64,000 bases of DNA from Blasia pusilla (taxonomy: Eukaryota > Marchantiophyta > Marchantiopsida > Blasiales): the NCBI GenBank assembly GCA_050084515.1, contig CM114272.1:60202001-60266000 (forward strand). The letters are read 5' to 3'. The notes below the pieces were generated by a model. That model was not told the origin of the DNA. It ran no database searches and saw nothing but the letters and a program-made list of their open reading frames with translations. Numbering within the stretch: position 1 is the first letter of the stretch; each line of letters begins with the position of its first letter. Below, piece after piece: positions 11,287-21,491 of this stretch. The position numbers were made by a program, and so were the translations under genes.

Positions 11287-12324
11287 TTGAGGTTGAGCGT
11301 CTTAGTTAACGGCAAACGGACGAACGTCAGATTGGTTTGTGAGGTGCCTAGGAAGACGGAGTTGGTGAACGCCATCACGAGGACGAGTTTGGCCAAGTTA
11401 GAGGAAGGATTCCTTTGCTTGATGAGACGAGTAGAGGATGATGCAAGCGCGAGATGCAGAGATGAGAACTCAGCTTCAAGGGAGATCCCTGAAACACTCA
11501 AAAGAGTTGTGAAAGAATGTGGAGATGTGTTGACTAAGGAGCTTCTGATTGAGTTGCCACCACATAGGGCGGTTGATCATAAGATTGAGGTGATATCAGG
11601 ATCTCAACCACCTTCAAAGGCACCATATAGGTTGAATCAAGAGGAACTTGCTGAGTTGAAGAAACAGTTGGGTGAACTCCTAGAGAGGGGTTACATCCGA
11701 ACAAGCAAGTCACCTTATGGGGCGCCCGTCCTCTTTGTAAAGAAGAAGGATGGGAAGTTGAGACTCTATGTTGATTATTGGGCGCTGAATAAAGTGACGG
11801 TAAGGAATAACTATCCTCTACCAAGGATGGATGACCTCTTTGATCGATTTTCGGGTGCCAAGTATTTCAGCCGGATCGACCTGAAATCAGGATATTATCA
11901 GATTCGGATTGCTGAAGCGGATGTAGAGAAGACTGCGTGTAGAACGAGATACGGTTTGTTCGAGTTTGTAGTAATGCCTTTCGGTCTTTGTAATGCGCCT
12001 CCGACGTTTACCACTTTGATGAACTCCATCTTTCATAAGGAGACGGATGAGTTTTTGATCATCTATATAGATGACATACTCATCTATTCAAAAACACTAG
12101 AGGAGCACGCTCGACATTTGAAGACGGTGTTTGAGAAACTTAGGGCAAACAAGTTGTATGCGAATGCGGATAAGAGTGAGTTCGGTTTGACGAAGATCAA
12201 GTTCTTGGGGCATGTGGTTAGTGCGGATGGAGTGAGTCCAGACATGGAGAAGGTAAGCGCGATTGCCGAATGGGAACCGCCTTCCACAGTGAAGGGGATG
12301 AGAAGGTTCATCGGAGCAGTCTAG
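11287..12324 (+). CDS. Reverse transcriptase segment, copy A
   Basis: This is the RT domain of pol, which copies element RNA into DNA. Residues 1 to about 80 are the linker after protease. Then come [20 protein letters not shown], the fingers with [40 protein letters not shown] and the catalytic YIDD at residues 260-263. Copy A reads YVDYWALNK where copy B has CVDYRALNK; the conserved arginine of this box is replaced by tryptophan, probably inactivating. The frame ends in TAG (12322-12324) where copy B has CAG, a C-to-T change. It is continuous with the next segment apart from that stop. Confidence 0.9.
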   Translation: MRLSVLVNGKRTNVRLVCEVPRKTELVNAITRTSLAKLEEGFLCLMRRVEDDASARCRDENSASREIPETLKRVVKECGDVLTKELLIELPPHRAVDHKIEVISGSQPPSKAPYRLNQEELAELKKQLGELLERGYIRTSKSPYGAPVLFVKKKDGKLRLYVDYWALNKVTVRNNYPLPRMDDLFDRFSGAKYFSRIDLKSGYYQIRIAEADVEKTACRTRYGLFEFVVMPFGLCNAPPTFTTLMNSIFHKETDEFLIIYIDDILIYSKTLEEHARHLKTVFEKLRANKLYANADKSEFGLTKIKFLGHVVSADGVSPDMEKVSAIAEWEPPSTVKGMRRFIGAV

Positions 12325-12339
12325 TTTTACCGAACATAC

Positions 12340-14355
12340 GTGAAGAACTTTTCGGGAATAGTGAAACCTCTCACGGATTGGACCGCAAAGTTTGCCAATA
12401 CTACATGGACCGAGGAAGTGGATAAAGCGTTCAATCGAGTCAAAGAGATCCTCTCAGAGGGATTCAACCGCCGGAGTTTGAACAACGTTCAAGTGCACAC
12501 AGATGCTAGTGATTTCGCGATTGCAGGAATGTTGGTGCAAAAAGGGAGACCTGTAGCATACAAAAGCAAGAAGCTTAGCGACACCGAAAGGAGATGGCCT
12601 ACTCATGAGAAAGAGTTGTTTGCGGTGGTTCATTGCTTGAGGAAGTGGCGTCACTATTTGGGACTTCACAGGACTCGAGTATTCACCGATAACATATCGC
12701 TCAAGTATTTTGAGACCCAGGATCGCGTGACGCCAAAACAACTTCGGTGGCATGATACCTTGGCCTTGATGAATGTGGAGCTAATCCACAAGCCGGGGAA
12801 AGACAATGTCATTCCCGATGCGTTAAGTCGCAGGGATGAGCACATGCCATCGACAACACAGATGTTGAGAGCAATGTTCCCTTATGAAACAGACTTGGAA
12901 AGAAGGATTCGTGAAGGATACATGAAGGATGCGCAAGCGACGGAGTACCTTGGGAAGTTAAAGCGGGGCGAGAAGGTGGCCAATCTGAGTTTGAGACACG
13001 GCTTGCTAAGGTTTAAGCAGAGCAGGATCTATGTAGGCCAAGGCAAGCTACGGACCAAGGTGTTTGTGGAATGTCATGATGGACCTTTGGCGGGACACAA
13101 AGGGGAGAAATCCACTCTTGCTGTTTTGTCCAAGAGGTTCTTCTGGCCCAACATGAAGGAAGATGTTGCTCAATATGTGAAAACATGCGTGACCTGCCAG
13201 GCGAACCGCGTTTCTTATGCGAAGAAGCAAGGCTTACTTCATCCTTTGCCAATCCCGGAGGGACCCTTGCAAAGCATTAGCATGGATTTCATTACGAGTC
13301 TTCCAGAATGTGAGGGATACAACGCTATACTTGTGATAGTTGATCGGTTTAGCAAGTTGGGGAGGTTTGTGCCGACGAGAGAGTCTGCGACGGCCTACAC
13401 GACTTCCCGACTATTCCTGGATGGTTGGTGGCGAGCGCACGGATTGCCTAGGAGCATTGTGTCCGATCGGGATCCGAAGTTTACCAGTGCCTTTTGGAAA
13501 CATCTATTCAGGAGGTTCGGGACCAAACTCAGCTTTAGTACGGCCTTCCATCCTCAAACGGATGGGCAAACGGAAAAAGTAAACTCGGTCGTAAACCAAT
13601 ACTTACGGAATTACGTGAGTGTGGACCAAAGAGATTGGGCCAAGTGGTTAAGTATGGCTGAGTATTGTTACAACTCGACTAAGAATTTTGCAACCGGAGA
13701 ATCTTCGTTTCTTCTGGCGTATCAAAGAGAACCAGAAGGGCCTCTTGACTTAGCTCTTTCGAAGGGCAATACATCGACACACACTCGTCAAGCAACGGCG
13801 GAATGTTTGTTAGTGGAAATGCAGGAACGACAAGAGCGAGCGAGGAAAAGTCTCGCCAAGGCTCAACTGAGGTACGTTAAGCATGCTAACAAAAGTTGGC
13901 GCCAAGTGAGTTTCCAAGTTGGGGAACAAGTGTGGTTGAGTGTTAAGAATCTCACTCTTCCGAAGGAATTGTCCGCAAAATTGTCAGCCAAGTATGCTGG
14001 ACCGTATGTGATCAAGGCAAAGCCGTTTGAGGATGTGTACACGTTGGAGCTGCCAAACGAGTTCAAGATTCACCCGACTTTCCATGTGTCATTATTGAAG
14101 AAGTATCTTCAAGACAATGTGCGTCCGGAGCGAAGGAGGATGTTGAGACCACAACCGGTCATCAGAAATGAGGAACCAGAGTTCGAGGTTGAGACCATTC
14201 TGCGTTCCAGACGTAGAGCCACCAAGTACGAGTACTTGGTCAAGTGGAAAGGCTATCATGTGAAAGAGGCGACTTGGATTGTGGAGGCGGATCTAGAACA
14301 TGCGCAAGAAGCATTGCGTGACTTCAGATGGATGCAAGAAAGGCACGTGCGTTAG
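12340..14355 (+). CDS. RNase H, integrase and chromodomain segment, copy A
   Basis: This 671-residue segment continues pol after the 12322 stop. RNase H begins with VHTDASDFAIAGML (D55) and continues through THEKELFAVVHCL and FTDNISLKYF. Integrase follows with a HHCC zinc-binding region (CHDGPLAGHKG to VKTCVTCQANR), then the catalytic core with the first aspartate in SMDFITSLP, the second in VSDRDPKFTS and the glutamate in TDGQTEKVNS. The C-terminus has a GPY/F-like SAKYAGPYVI motif and a chromodomain (ETILRSRR to YLVKWKGYHVKEATWI), which in chromoviruses guides insertion to particular chromatin. All the key acidic residues are present, so this part is the best preserved of copy A. Confidence 0.93.
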   Translation: MKNFSGIVKPLTDWTAKFANTTWTEEVDKAFNRVKEILSEGFNRRSLNNVQVHTDASDFAIAGMLVQKGRPVAYKSKKLSDTERRWPTHEKELFAVVHCLRKWRHYLGLHRTRVFTDNISLKYFETQDRVTPKQLRWHDTLALMNVELIHKPGKDNVIPDALSRRDEHMPSTTQMLRAMFPYETDLERRIREGYMKDAQATEYLGKLKRGEKVANLSLRHGLLRFKQSRIYVGQGKLRTKVFVECHDGPLAGHKGEKSTLAVLSKRFFWPNMKEDVAQYVKTCVTCQANRVSYAKKQGLLHPLPIPEGPLQSISMDFITSLPECEGYNAILVIVDRFSKLGRFVPTRESATAYTTSRLFLDGWWRAHGLPRSIVSDRDPKFTSAFWKHLFRRFGTKLSFSTAFHPQTDGQTEKVNSVVNQYLRNYVSVDQRDWAKWLSMAEYCYNSTKNFATGESSFLLAYQREPEGPLDLALSKGNTSTHTRQATAECLLVEMQERQERARKSLAKAQLRYVKHANKSWRQVSFQVGEQVWLSVKNLTLPKELSAKLSAKYAGPYVIKAKPFEDVYTLELPNEFKIHPTFHVSLLKKYLQDNVRPERRRMLRPQPVIRNEEPEFEVETILRSRRRATKYEYLVKWKGYHVKEATWIVEADLEHAQEALRDFRWMQERHVR

Positions 14356-15033
14356 TACATGGTGAAGCAATGGACATAACTTGTGACCGGAAAGCTTGGG
14401 CCGATAACCCGTTGTAACTAGAAATGTTTAGTTGTTGCAATAAAGAAGACATGGATTTGGAGATTCGATGCTTGTATTGTAATTTTGAGTTTGGTTTGTG
14501 CAAGGCAATGAGTAGTTCTTCATATGCTTAGGATGTAAGTCAAGAAGACCAAACAATGAGTATTTGAGGTGAGAGCTTGTATTCAGATAAGGCATCTAGA
14601 TCAGGACCAAGTGTTGAAGTACTAGCATTTGGGCTCGCCCTAATGTCGGCGGGGCAGATCAGTCTGTCTTGGGGTTTGTGGTGATCTCATTCATGTTGCA
14701 TGACTGAACTTAGTAACGCGCCTAGGTGGAGTACAAGTGACCCAAAAATAGTACGAGTTGGCTAGGTAGACAGGCGGTTGTTTACAAATAGTGAGTGAAG
14801 TGTTAAGTTGCAGACTTAGTGAGCTTATTTTGATAGTTAGATTAGTTCAGCAGAACTGGTCTAGGCTCATCAGAAAGAGGAAGCTAATAAGTCTAAGTAC
14901 TGCAAGCAAAAACCTAAGACTTAAGCCAAAAGAGGAATTGCTAGTTAGCTACCAGAACGTGATTCAGTGTTAAGGGCTCGGCTTCCCAGAAATTAACATT
15001 CATAAGGTTTGCGTTGATGAGGACATCAACCTT
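14356..15033 (+). other. 3' non-coding spacer of chromovirus A
   Basis: About 680 bp lies between the chromodomain stop and the polypurine tract. It has no sustained open frame and is shared with copy B (58811-59492). It presumably holds 3' untranslated and packaging sequence; I see no extra gene. Confidence 0.7.
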
Positions 15034-15048
15034 CTAAGGAGGGGTGAG
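15034..15048 (+). promoter_or_regulatory. Polypurine tract of chromovirus A
   Basis: CTAAGGAGGGGTGAG lies directly before the 3' LTR start at 15049. It is the expected primer for plus-strand DNA synthesis and is matched at 59493-59506 in copy B. Confidence 0.8.
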
Positions 15049-16089
15049 TGTCGCGACCCTCATAACCAAACAACAACAAATAGGCGCCAAGCGAAACATC
15101 AGAACTCAAAGGAACTCACGCTGCGAGGTTTGCGCTTAGGAGAGGCGTTTGGAAGAGTCTCTTGGAAAAGTCTAAGAGACGAAACGCGAAACAGAGTTGT
15201 GCGTTTCATGCGTTTGTGGTCGCGACCAGGAAACCTAGACCAAACGCGAGCCGAGACTTGAGATGAGTTGAGTCTTGGGAGGTTGGTTGCCAAAGAGGTG
15301 AGAACCAGTTTGGAACACGACTAGCGTTTGGGAGAATCTGACTGTGTTTAGGACCATAACGTTGAGCTCCAAGATGCGTTTGGGACAAGTAAGGGCGCGT
15401 TGGAAAGCTGATCTCACAACGCTTCCAACGCAGCAAAGATCTCAGCAAACGCATAAGTACAGGCTGAGATATTGGCCGAAAACGATTGAGAGAGCAATCG
15501 GGTTGAGGGCCAACTGGAGAGGCCCGGGTGTCTTTCCCTAAATGTAGGGGGCCCCCGGAGATCCCCAGAAGTACTAGTAAGGGAGGACCTTCTCCGAGAT
15601 GTCTCGGGAAACGAAACCCCACTTTGGGCGCCAAATGGCGTTTCAGAGGCACGGGATGGAACGGGAGTTTGGCGCGGAAAACCGAAACCCAAACCTGATC
15701 CAAGGGTGTGGACTTTGTACGCCACACTTGGATTCCAACCCGAGATTCACTTCGTGCGAGTCTTGGTGAGGAACTCATTGGATGTCCATCGGACAGTTGG
15801 AACCGCTTAGGCGCTAAAACGCGCGTTTCAGTTCCCTGAACCGACCGATTGAAAGAAAGTCTGTCCCAAGTCTTTCGAGATTTGCCCGTGTTGTAAACCG
15901 CGAAACTAGGAAGGTTGAGCTTGATGAGAGTCCGAGACGAGAACTCAGAAAGTAATCCCGCTGATTGATCAAAGACCTGACTAACCGAAGTGCGTGTTTG
16001 GATGCAGATTAGCGTTGAGAGCGTGACCTACTCAACGCACGCTTCCGCAACAAACAAGATTAACGTTCAAGGAGAGTAGGCGCACGACA
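15049..16089 (+). repeat. 3' LTR of chromovirus A, 1,041 bp
   Basis: It starts TGTCGCGACCC, ends CGCACGACA, and is followed by the target duplication AACAT. It keeps bases that the 5' LTR has lost and shares copy-A-specific variants with it (for example GTTTGTGGTCGCG, where copy B has GTTAAAGG or GTTAATGG). Confidence 0.95.
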
Positions 16090-16830
16090 AACATGGAGAT
16101 AACTAACTGAACATATGCGAATGCGCTACTGTTGCGGCTCCCCAACTATTTGACTGCTTGAGAAACTAGGGTTTTGACCTATTTTATTCTTAGAAAAGTT
16201 TTGTATCAAGAGGAGGGTGTAAAATAAGGTTAGATCATCCAAATAACACTATACTCTAGGAACCATCCATGTCATATTATTATAATTCCTTTCATACCAA
16301 ATTTTGGAACAACAAAGTTTCATAGTCTATATGCTCACAATAGAGCTTTAGGGGAATTTGAACAAGGAGATAACTTGATTTACAAGAATGCATTATCATT
16401 GCAATTTCTCAATTATTTGACTATTCGAGAAACTAGGGTTTTTGGGATCTACTTTCTTTTATTCTAATAATAGAAAAATTTTGCACATAATCCCATTTTG
16501 CATGAAAGTGTTCCACACTATGGTGCAAGATAGGGTTAGATCATCCTTATAACGCTACTCCATAAACTACCTACGTCATAGTACTATGACTGATTCGAAG
16601 TCTAAATCAAGATCATCAATCTAGGCTTCTCCTCATATAAAGGGGTTGTTCAGATTAATAATGCATAACAAGAAATTGATGTTGAGAATTCAAAAATGTC
16701 TAAGATGAGACCATCAACCTTGGTGTCATCTCTCATATAAGAGGATTGTACAAATTATATTTTAATTAATAATATATATTGATTGCATAATAAGAAGTGG
16801 ATGTTGGGAATCCACTTCTTATCCATGGGG
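16090..16830 (+). repeat. Degenerate copia LTR pieces, right of gypsy A
   Basis: From the target duplication at 16090 the sequence resumes the copia LTR interrupted at 8665 (ATGCGAATGCGCTAC, then CAACTATTTGACTGC). A second partial copy starts near 16350 (ATTTGACTATTCGAG) and runs through the TCAATCTAGGCTTCTCCTC block to about 16650, so at least two LTR fragments lie in series. Near the end, a perfect 12-bp stem (16791-16802 and 16810-16821, 7-nt loop) is formed by TAAGAAGTGGAT and its complement. Confidence 0.7.
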
Positions 16831-18371
16831 CAGAGAAGCAACCATGGTTATGACATAATCTCCACAAAATTCTCACTCAAGTAATTCTGCTCTTCTATCG
16901 ATATCTTATAACAGTATTCACTAGAATCTATCTCGTCTTATGTAAACATCTCATCACACATGCTGCCACTTTTTAATCTACATAGAAATGGCTATGGAGA
17001 CTACGCACAAATTATACCCACTTATTTATCTATCTAACATAGCAATATGCACCGGTCTCCGAAGCTTCCAACGGCAGCTCTTGGCGTGATCACCACGTTT
17101 GCTCGTAACGGAAATCGTCACGAAGGTCTGATTAGTAGTCTTTATCGTTATCCACCTTAAGGATGTGAAGGAAAATGTGCCCTACTCATTGCAAGCCCCA
17201 CAGAGTTAAATAAAGCACATGCACCCAGAGCCAAATGCCCAGTCATATCCAAAATATAGTTTGCAGATCTAGTTCGATTTTCCCTACGATAAAGCAAGCT
17301 ACCTAGCTTACTAGCTGGGTGGGTTCAAACTCTTCTAATAGCCCACGCGGTGTTGACACCGCGTGGGCTATTACTGGAGTATGTTTGTACCAATATTCAA
17401 ACTACGTTTCCGGGATCTGGCTCGGCATCATGGCGAGTGATTCTCTAGTTGATTATTGCGCTCACCGCGCGCTCTCTTTGGTTAGTTGGAAGTGGTCGAA
17501 AACTGCGCATTTGGAAATAACCGGCCTCCTGGGATCCACATCTCCATTGACTGTGCCAGTTTGGTGTCCAGCTGGGATGGGCTAGGCTGACTTCTGATGC
17601 TCCAAAGTGCAGGCCTGCGGAGTGCTATTCCTGCTCTTGCGGTGTTTATAGGTTCGCGTATGTTGCGAGAAAGCAGTTTTCGCCAATGACATGGAGTGTG
17701 AGTGGCTGTGCGTGCACGCGTGGAAGGATAAAGATTTCGAGAATCCGAGTCCACGTAGTGGTTTTGTTTGTGGAAGAGGCTGTTTGCTGGGAACTTCTGC
17801 TTTTGCTTGTCGAGCTGTATAAAGGGATTTCGTGACTAGATGTTGGCTTATGCGTGAATGAATGTTTTCGGGTCAGAATTTGGGGACCGAAACGCATGGC
17901 TTCACGCCCGCCGAAGTCGAAAATCTGCAAGAAAGCAGACATTTTGGGAAGGCTTGTGCTTTATAATGGTGAATGTGTGTCCAAGAGATGAAGTGTGAGG
18001 AGAGGTTATCTTTTACAGTAGTCGTCAGTTTGAGGTCAGAGGGTGATTTATTCAAGGGTTTGTGGTTAAACGTTGGGAATATGGGGTGTAGAGGTCATTT
18101 TCTAAGGGCTTCCCGGTAGCCATCGTGATGCTTCATCCTAAAGGTGATCTGTTTGTGGGGCTGCGTGTTAACCATTGTAAACCCGAAGCCAAAAGGGGAC
18201 TTTTTGGGAAAGGATCTGGTTAACAATCGTGAATCTCATGCCAAAAGTTGGTATTTTTGAGAGATTGTGGATAACAATCATGCGGATCTATGTCGATCAT
18301 GTGAAGAATTTCCCGGTAACTTGTCCATGTGAAGAATTTCCCGGTAACGTGTCGGCGGCGTCATTTTCTCC
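16831..18371. other. Unassigned DNA with CpG-bearing stretch
   Basis: I find no recognisable protein. Frames at 17319-17585 (plus) and 17482-18055 (minus) are short and show no motifs. From about 17040 to 18340 the sequence is less AT-rich and has more CpG than its surroundings, possibly an old unique locus or promoter region. It contains the 38-bp palindrome at 17336-17373. Confidence 0.45.
17336..17373. repeat. 38-bp palindrome with 2-nt loop
   Basis: The arms 17336-17353 and 17356-17373 are exact reverse complements over 18 bp around the dinucleotide TG. The core is GCCCACGCGGTGT. It would form a cruciform or a tight RNA hairpin. No terminator-like T run follows and no gene is attached. 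Confidence 0.9.
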
Positions 18372-18763
18372 AGCTACTTTTAAGAAATCTTAAAAGTATA
18401 TTTATTATATACATATAAGAACATAGGCTATAGAACCTCTCTTTTACTCTATTCGCCTTTATTTTTCTTATATGTATATAAGAAATATATTTCTTTCCCA
18501 AAATACATAGAACCTCGTCTTTTACTCTAATCATCTTTAGTCATGCCTTTTAGATAACGTGTGACTAAAGGTGGCTAGGGTAAGAGACGAGGTTCTTAAA
18601 AGTAGCATGTGTATTTTGGGAAAGAAATATATTTCTTATTTACATGTAAGAAAAACAAAGGTGGCCAGAGTAAAAGACGAGGTTCTATAACCTATGTTCT
18701 TATATGCATATAATAAATATAATTTTCAGATTTTTCTACTTTCAAAATTTTTTAAAAGTAGCT
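18372..18763. mobile_element. 392-bp foldback element, inverted along its whole length
   Basis: The outer ends AGCTACTTTTAAG (18372) and its complement (ending 18763) open an inverted repeat that runs almost to the centre, where CTTTAGTCA and TGACTAAAG flank a loop near 18545-18560. Shared blocks in both arms include ATATAAGAACATAGGCTAT, AACCTCGTCTTTTACTCT and AAGAAATATATTTCTTTCCC. The arms differ by scattered substitutions and a ~12-bp insertion in the right arm. It is a non-autonomous foldback or MITE-like element with no coding capacity; I did not find a clear target duplication. Confidence 0.8.
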
Positions 18764-19949
18764 TGTGTTCTTGTATGTATATTCAAACATAATAAGCTGA
18801 AATGGTAAATTTTTTTTAATTCGTAGTTAATATTTTGGGAAAGAAAAATAAATTTAAATGGAAAGAAAATATGATCTAATGAATGGATTTTATTTTGGTG
18901 TGAGGAGTGAAAGGGAGGAATACATATTTTTTAAATTTTAATGAAAGCATGTAATTATTTAGGGGAATGGCATATTATTTAAAATTTAATTGAGGAGTGG
19001 AATGTTATTACTCTTTTAGAATTTAATAAAATTGTAATTATTTTAACGAATGATTTTTTTTTAAAATTATTTTCATGAGCATGTTAGTTAGTAATATTAA
19101 TAATTATGAGTATAATAGACAAAACTAATCGTGAATGATTTAAATTACCTATATTTTTATGATGCATAGGAAAAATAAATTTGATAATTTAAATTATTGT
19201 GGTGCATTGAGTAATTATGGAGGGTAAGTATGGAGGATTATAATCTGAAATTATTGGACACTTTGAATTTATAGAATTTAATGTTTAAAAAGTTGAAAAT
19301 AATGAAGATAGATCTTTTCAATAATGCATTTAATTTTTATGTCAGAGAGTTATTAGTTTTTATCAATTAATTGTGGAAAATTAGACGTAGTAAGGGAAAC
19401 AAAATCAGTTATTTTGATAAATTTTCCTCAAAATATAGATTAAATTTCTTCCTAGTCAAGATTGAAAATTAACAACTAGTATTTAGAATTAAAATATCTT
19501 TATTTATTTTTAAGAATAATTCTAGTCCTAATATTATAGTATTATCCTTTTTTATATTTTCTCAAAATATGAATTACTTTTCCCTCCAGGAAATAAGAAA
19601 TTAATCTTAGGCTAACAATTAAAACCTTCCCCTCATTCTACTTTTATGCTTAGTATAGTGTAAGATTAAAATATGCCTACATTGGAAATTTCAAGAAGTG
19701 GCAATCATTCATTGGTACTGAAACAAAGCTAACGCCCTTAATGGTATAATATCACTATTTAAATATTGGATAAATCCAGCTTATGAATCTAATTCAACCA
19801 GTTTTAAAAAGAAATCGGATTTTACAAAGAATTCCAACTTAGAATTACCCGTTGGATACAGTTAAATTTGTGCATTGGAGATCGAATTTATTGAATATGT
19901 TTTAAAATTATCTTAATTCTGCTTTTATGCTAATAACTATGTTCAGAAA
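18764..19949. other. AT-rich intergenic DNA
   Basis: Very AT-rich, with long A/T runs and no open frame of note. I see nothing assignable. Confidence 0.6.
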
Positions 19950-20416
19950 CGAACATGCTAAACCGGTCCCCCACCCGGGGTATTTTTTTGCCCAAGTCGA
20001 CCGTGAAAGTTTCAGATGCAGGAACAAGTGCAGGCTTCGATGAAGGGTGCGGGCTAAGGAGCGACAAGCGTGCAAGATGCATGTGGGCTACGGGCCTCAT
20101 GTGGGCGAGAAGCGGGTGCAAAACAAGCCTCCCGCGTGCTAGCGTTGGCCTGCATGCAAGCCATATGGGCTGGCGCGGCTTAGGTGCACACCATGTGAGC
20201 TTGGTATTGGCTGGCATAAGCTGTGTGTGGGTCAGAAGGGCAGGATGTGGGCTTAAGCATGGACTAGGTGGGCTTAAGTATGTACCATGTGGGCTAGGTG
20301 CACGTCTAGGCTCGGACTATGCAAGTTGAGTGTGGGCTTAGGCTCGGGCCAACCGCAAGGGCTCCTAGGGCTGGGTGCAGACTTAAGCACGAGCCTCATG
20401 TGGGTTAAGGCATAGG
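19950..20416. repeat. GC-rich word-repeat block (type B)
   Basis: After AT-rich DNA the composition shifts abruptly. The block is made of short degenerate words around GTGGGCTTAAG, TGTGGGCTA and GCGGGCT, spaced about 10-30 bp, without a fixed period. The same texture recurs near 27.4, 45.1, 47.1 and 62.7 kb, there between MITE-like ends. Here the MITE at 20417 interrupts it. Open frames seen inside (for example 19955-20329) reflect the lack of AT-rich stops, not genes. Confidence 0.6.
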
Positions 20417-20720
20417 CATGGTTGCACAAAAACGGACAAGTCCTTCCTTAGGATTGACATGGAGAGACAAGTTTGGACATGTCCATGAGTTCCAAGAGGT
20501 GGGACCCATACTTTTAGTCCATGATAGAAGGCAAGGCAAAGATGAGAGGAGCAATGAGGGAGGAGGGAGTGGAGGTGGAGGGAGGAAGAAATGGGGGAGT
20601 ATGGAACACGAAGGCAATAAGGGGAATGAGAAAGAAGGGAAAGGTGGGGCCCATACGGACAAGTCCTTCCATATGCCGGACATAAATCCACGGATATGGA
20701 CTTTGTCTACATTCAACCTT
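20417..20720 (-). mobile_element. Mutator-type MITE, copy 1
   Basis: One of four copies of a ~300-330-bp element with ends CATGGTTGCA and TGCAACCTT. It has inverted GTCCGTGGACATGTCC-type words near both ends and a strongly purine-biased core (about 20525-20600 on this strand). Imperfect 9-bp flanks AGGCATAGG (20408-20416) and GGGCATAGC (20721-20729) fit a Mutator-class target duplication. It encodes nothing; the 166-codon frame across it is incidental. Confidence 0.8.
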
Positions 20721-21000
20721 GGGCATAGCCGCATAGGGCATGTACAAGAAAGGTTGCATGGAAATGAACGGATATACCCAACAAGTCTAAAGCTCGGGTT
20801 TTTTTATACCCTAGTCGCCCGCACCGCCTCAAGACACAAGAATGGGTGTGTGGGCTATGAGCTCTCAGCTCTTGCCAGACCCGCATCCAGTAGCGTGGTC
20901 TGCATCGAGCCCGCGTAGTCCACACCGACCCACGATAGGCCCACATAGGGCCCGCGGTAGGCATGTGCCTGCATGGGCTAACTCTAGACCTTGAGCTTGC
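20721..21000. repeat. GC-rich word-repeat block with AAGGTTGCA end
   Basis: A second MITE-like end, AAGGTTGCATGGA, occurs near 20751 and is followed by GC-rich text with GCCCGC, GGGCCC and AGTCCACACC words to about 20990. This is a partial type B element next to copy 1 of the MITE. Confidence 0.5.
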
Positions 21001-21085
21001 CCAAAATTTTCCGAAATAAATAAAACATATTTAAAAAATATCAATCAAAATTTCATTTTATATAAACAAATAAGCCTTCCCCTCT

Positions 21086-21459
21086 TTGAGAAAACATAAA
21101 GTGACGAAATCACTGAAAATTTTACAAAACTTGGAGATACAAAGTGGCCTAGCCCGTCCGTGGGCTCACAGAAGAGCTTCGATGGAACTTGAACATGGAA
21201 ATAATTCAACATACGAGAATGTGCTACCATTGCGACTCCCAACTATTTCACTACTTGGGAAACTAGGGTTTTTTACCTATTTTTCTTCATTTCTATTAAT
21301 AAAAATGGAAAAAAGTAACACTACTCCATAAACCACTTACGTCAGATTACTATGACTGCTTCGACGTCTAAGTCGAAACCATCAATCTAGGCTTCTACTC
21401 ATACAATAGGGCTGATCAGATTAATGGTGCTTAGAGAAGTGGATGTTAAGAATCCAACA
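21086..21459 (-). repeat. 3' LTR of copia element
   Basis: On the minus strand it starts TGTTGGATTCTTAACATCC at 21459 and ends near 21086. It is ~374 bp against 471 bp for the solo LTR because it lacks the segment with the 32-bp hairpin. Confidence 0.85.
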
Positions 21460-21470
21460 CTCCCCCTCAA
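21460..21470 (-). promoter_or_regulatory. Polypurine tract of copia element
   Basis: The minus strand reads TTGAGGGGGAG directly before the 3' LTR start, the usual plus-strand primer in plant copia elements. Confidence 0.85.
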
Positions 21471-21491
21471 TATCCACTCTCACGTGGACTA

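Larger units (their letters stand above)
8666..16089 (+). mobile_element. Full-length Ty3/gypsy chromovirus copy A
   Basis: This is a complete LTR retrotransposon of 7,424 bp. It has LTRs at 8666-9683 and 15049-16089 with TGTCG/CGACA ends, a primer-binding site, gag, protease, RT, RNase H, integrase and a C-terminal chromodomain, and a polypurine tract. The 5-bp target duplication AACAT flanks it (8661-8665 and 16090-16094). The protease-RT-RNase H-integrase-chromodomain order places it among plant chromoviruses. It is disabled by a frameshift near 10755 and stops at 11278 and 12322. The nearly identical copy B at 53118 carries a different set of lesions. Confidence 0.95.

Noticed and set aside
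15206-15778. 190-codon minus-strand open frame
   Set aside because: Same LTR shadow as in the 5' LTR; no known domain and antisense to the element.
17319-17585. 88-codon open frame spanning the palindrome
   Set aside because: The frame is opened by the palindrome and CpG-rich text; overlapping minus frames are equally long and none has a motif.
20418-20918. 166-codon plus-strand open frame as a gene
   Set aside because: It lies across a MITE and a GC-rich type B block; equivalent frames appear in every copy and on both strands.
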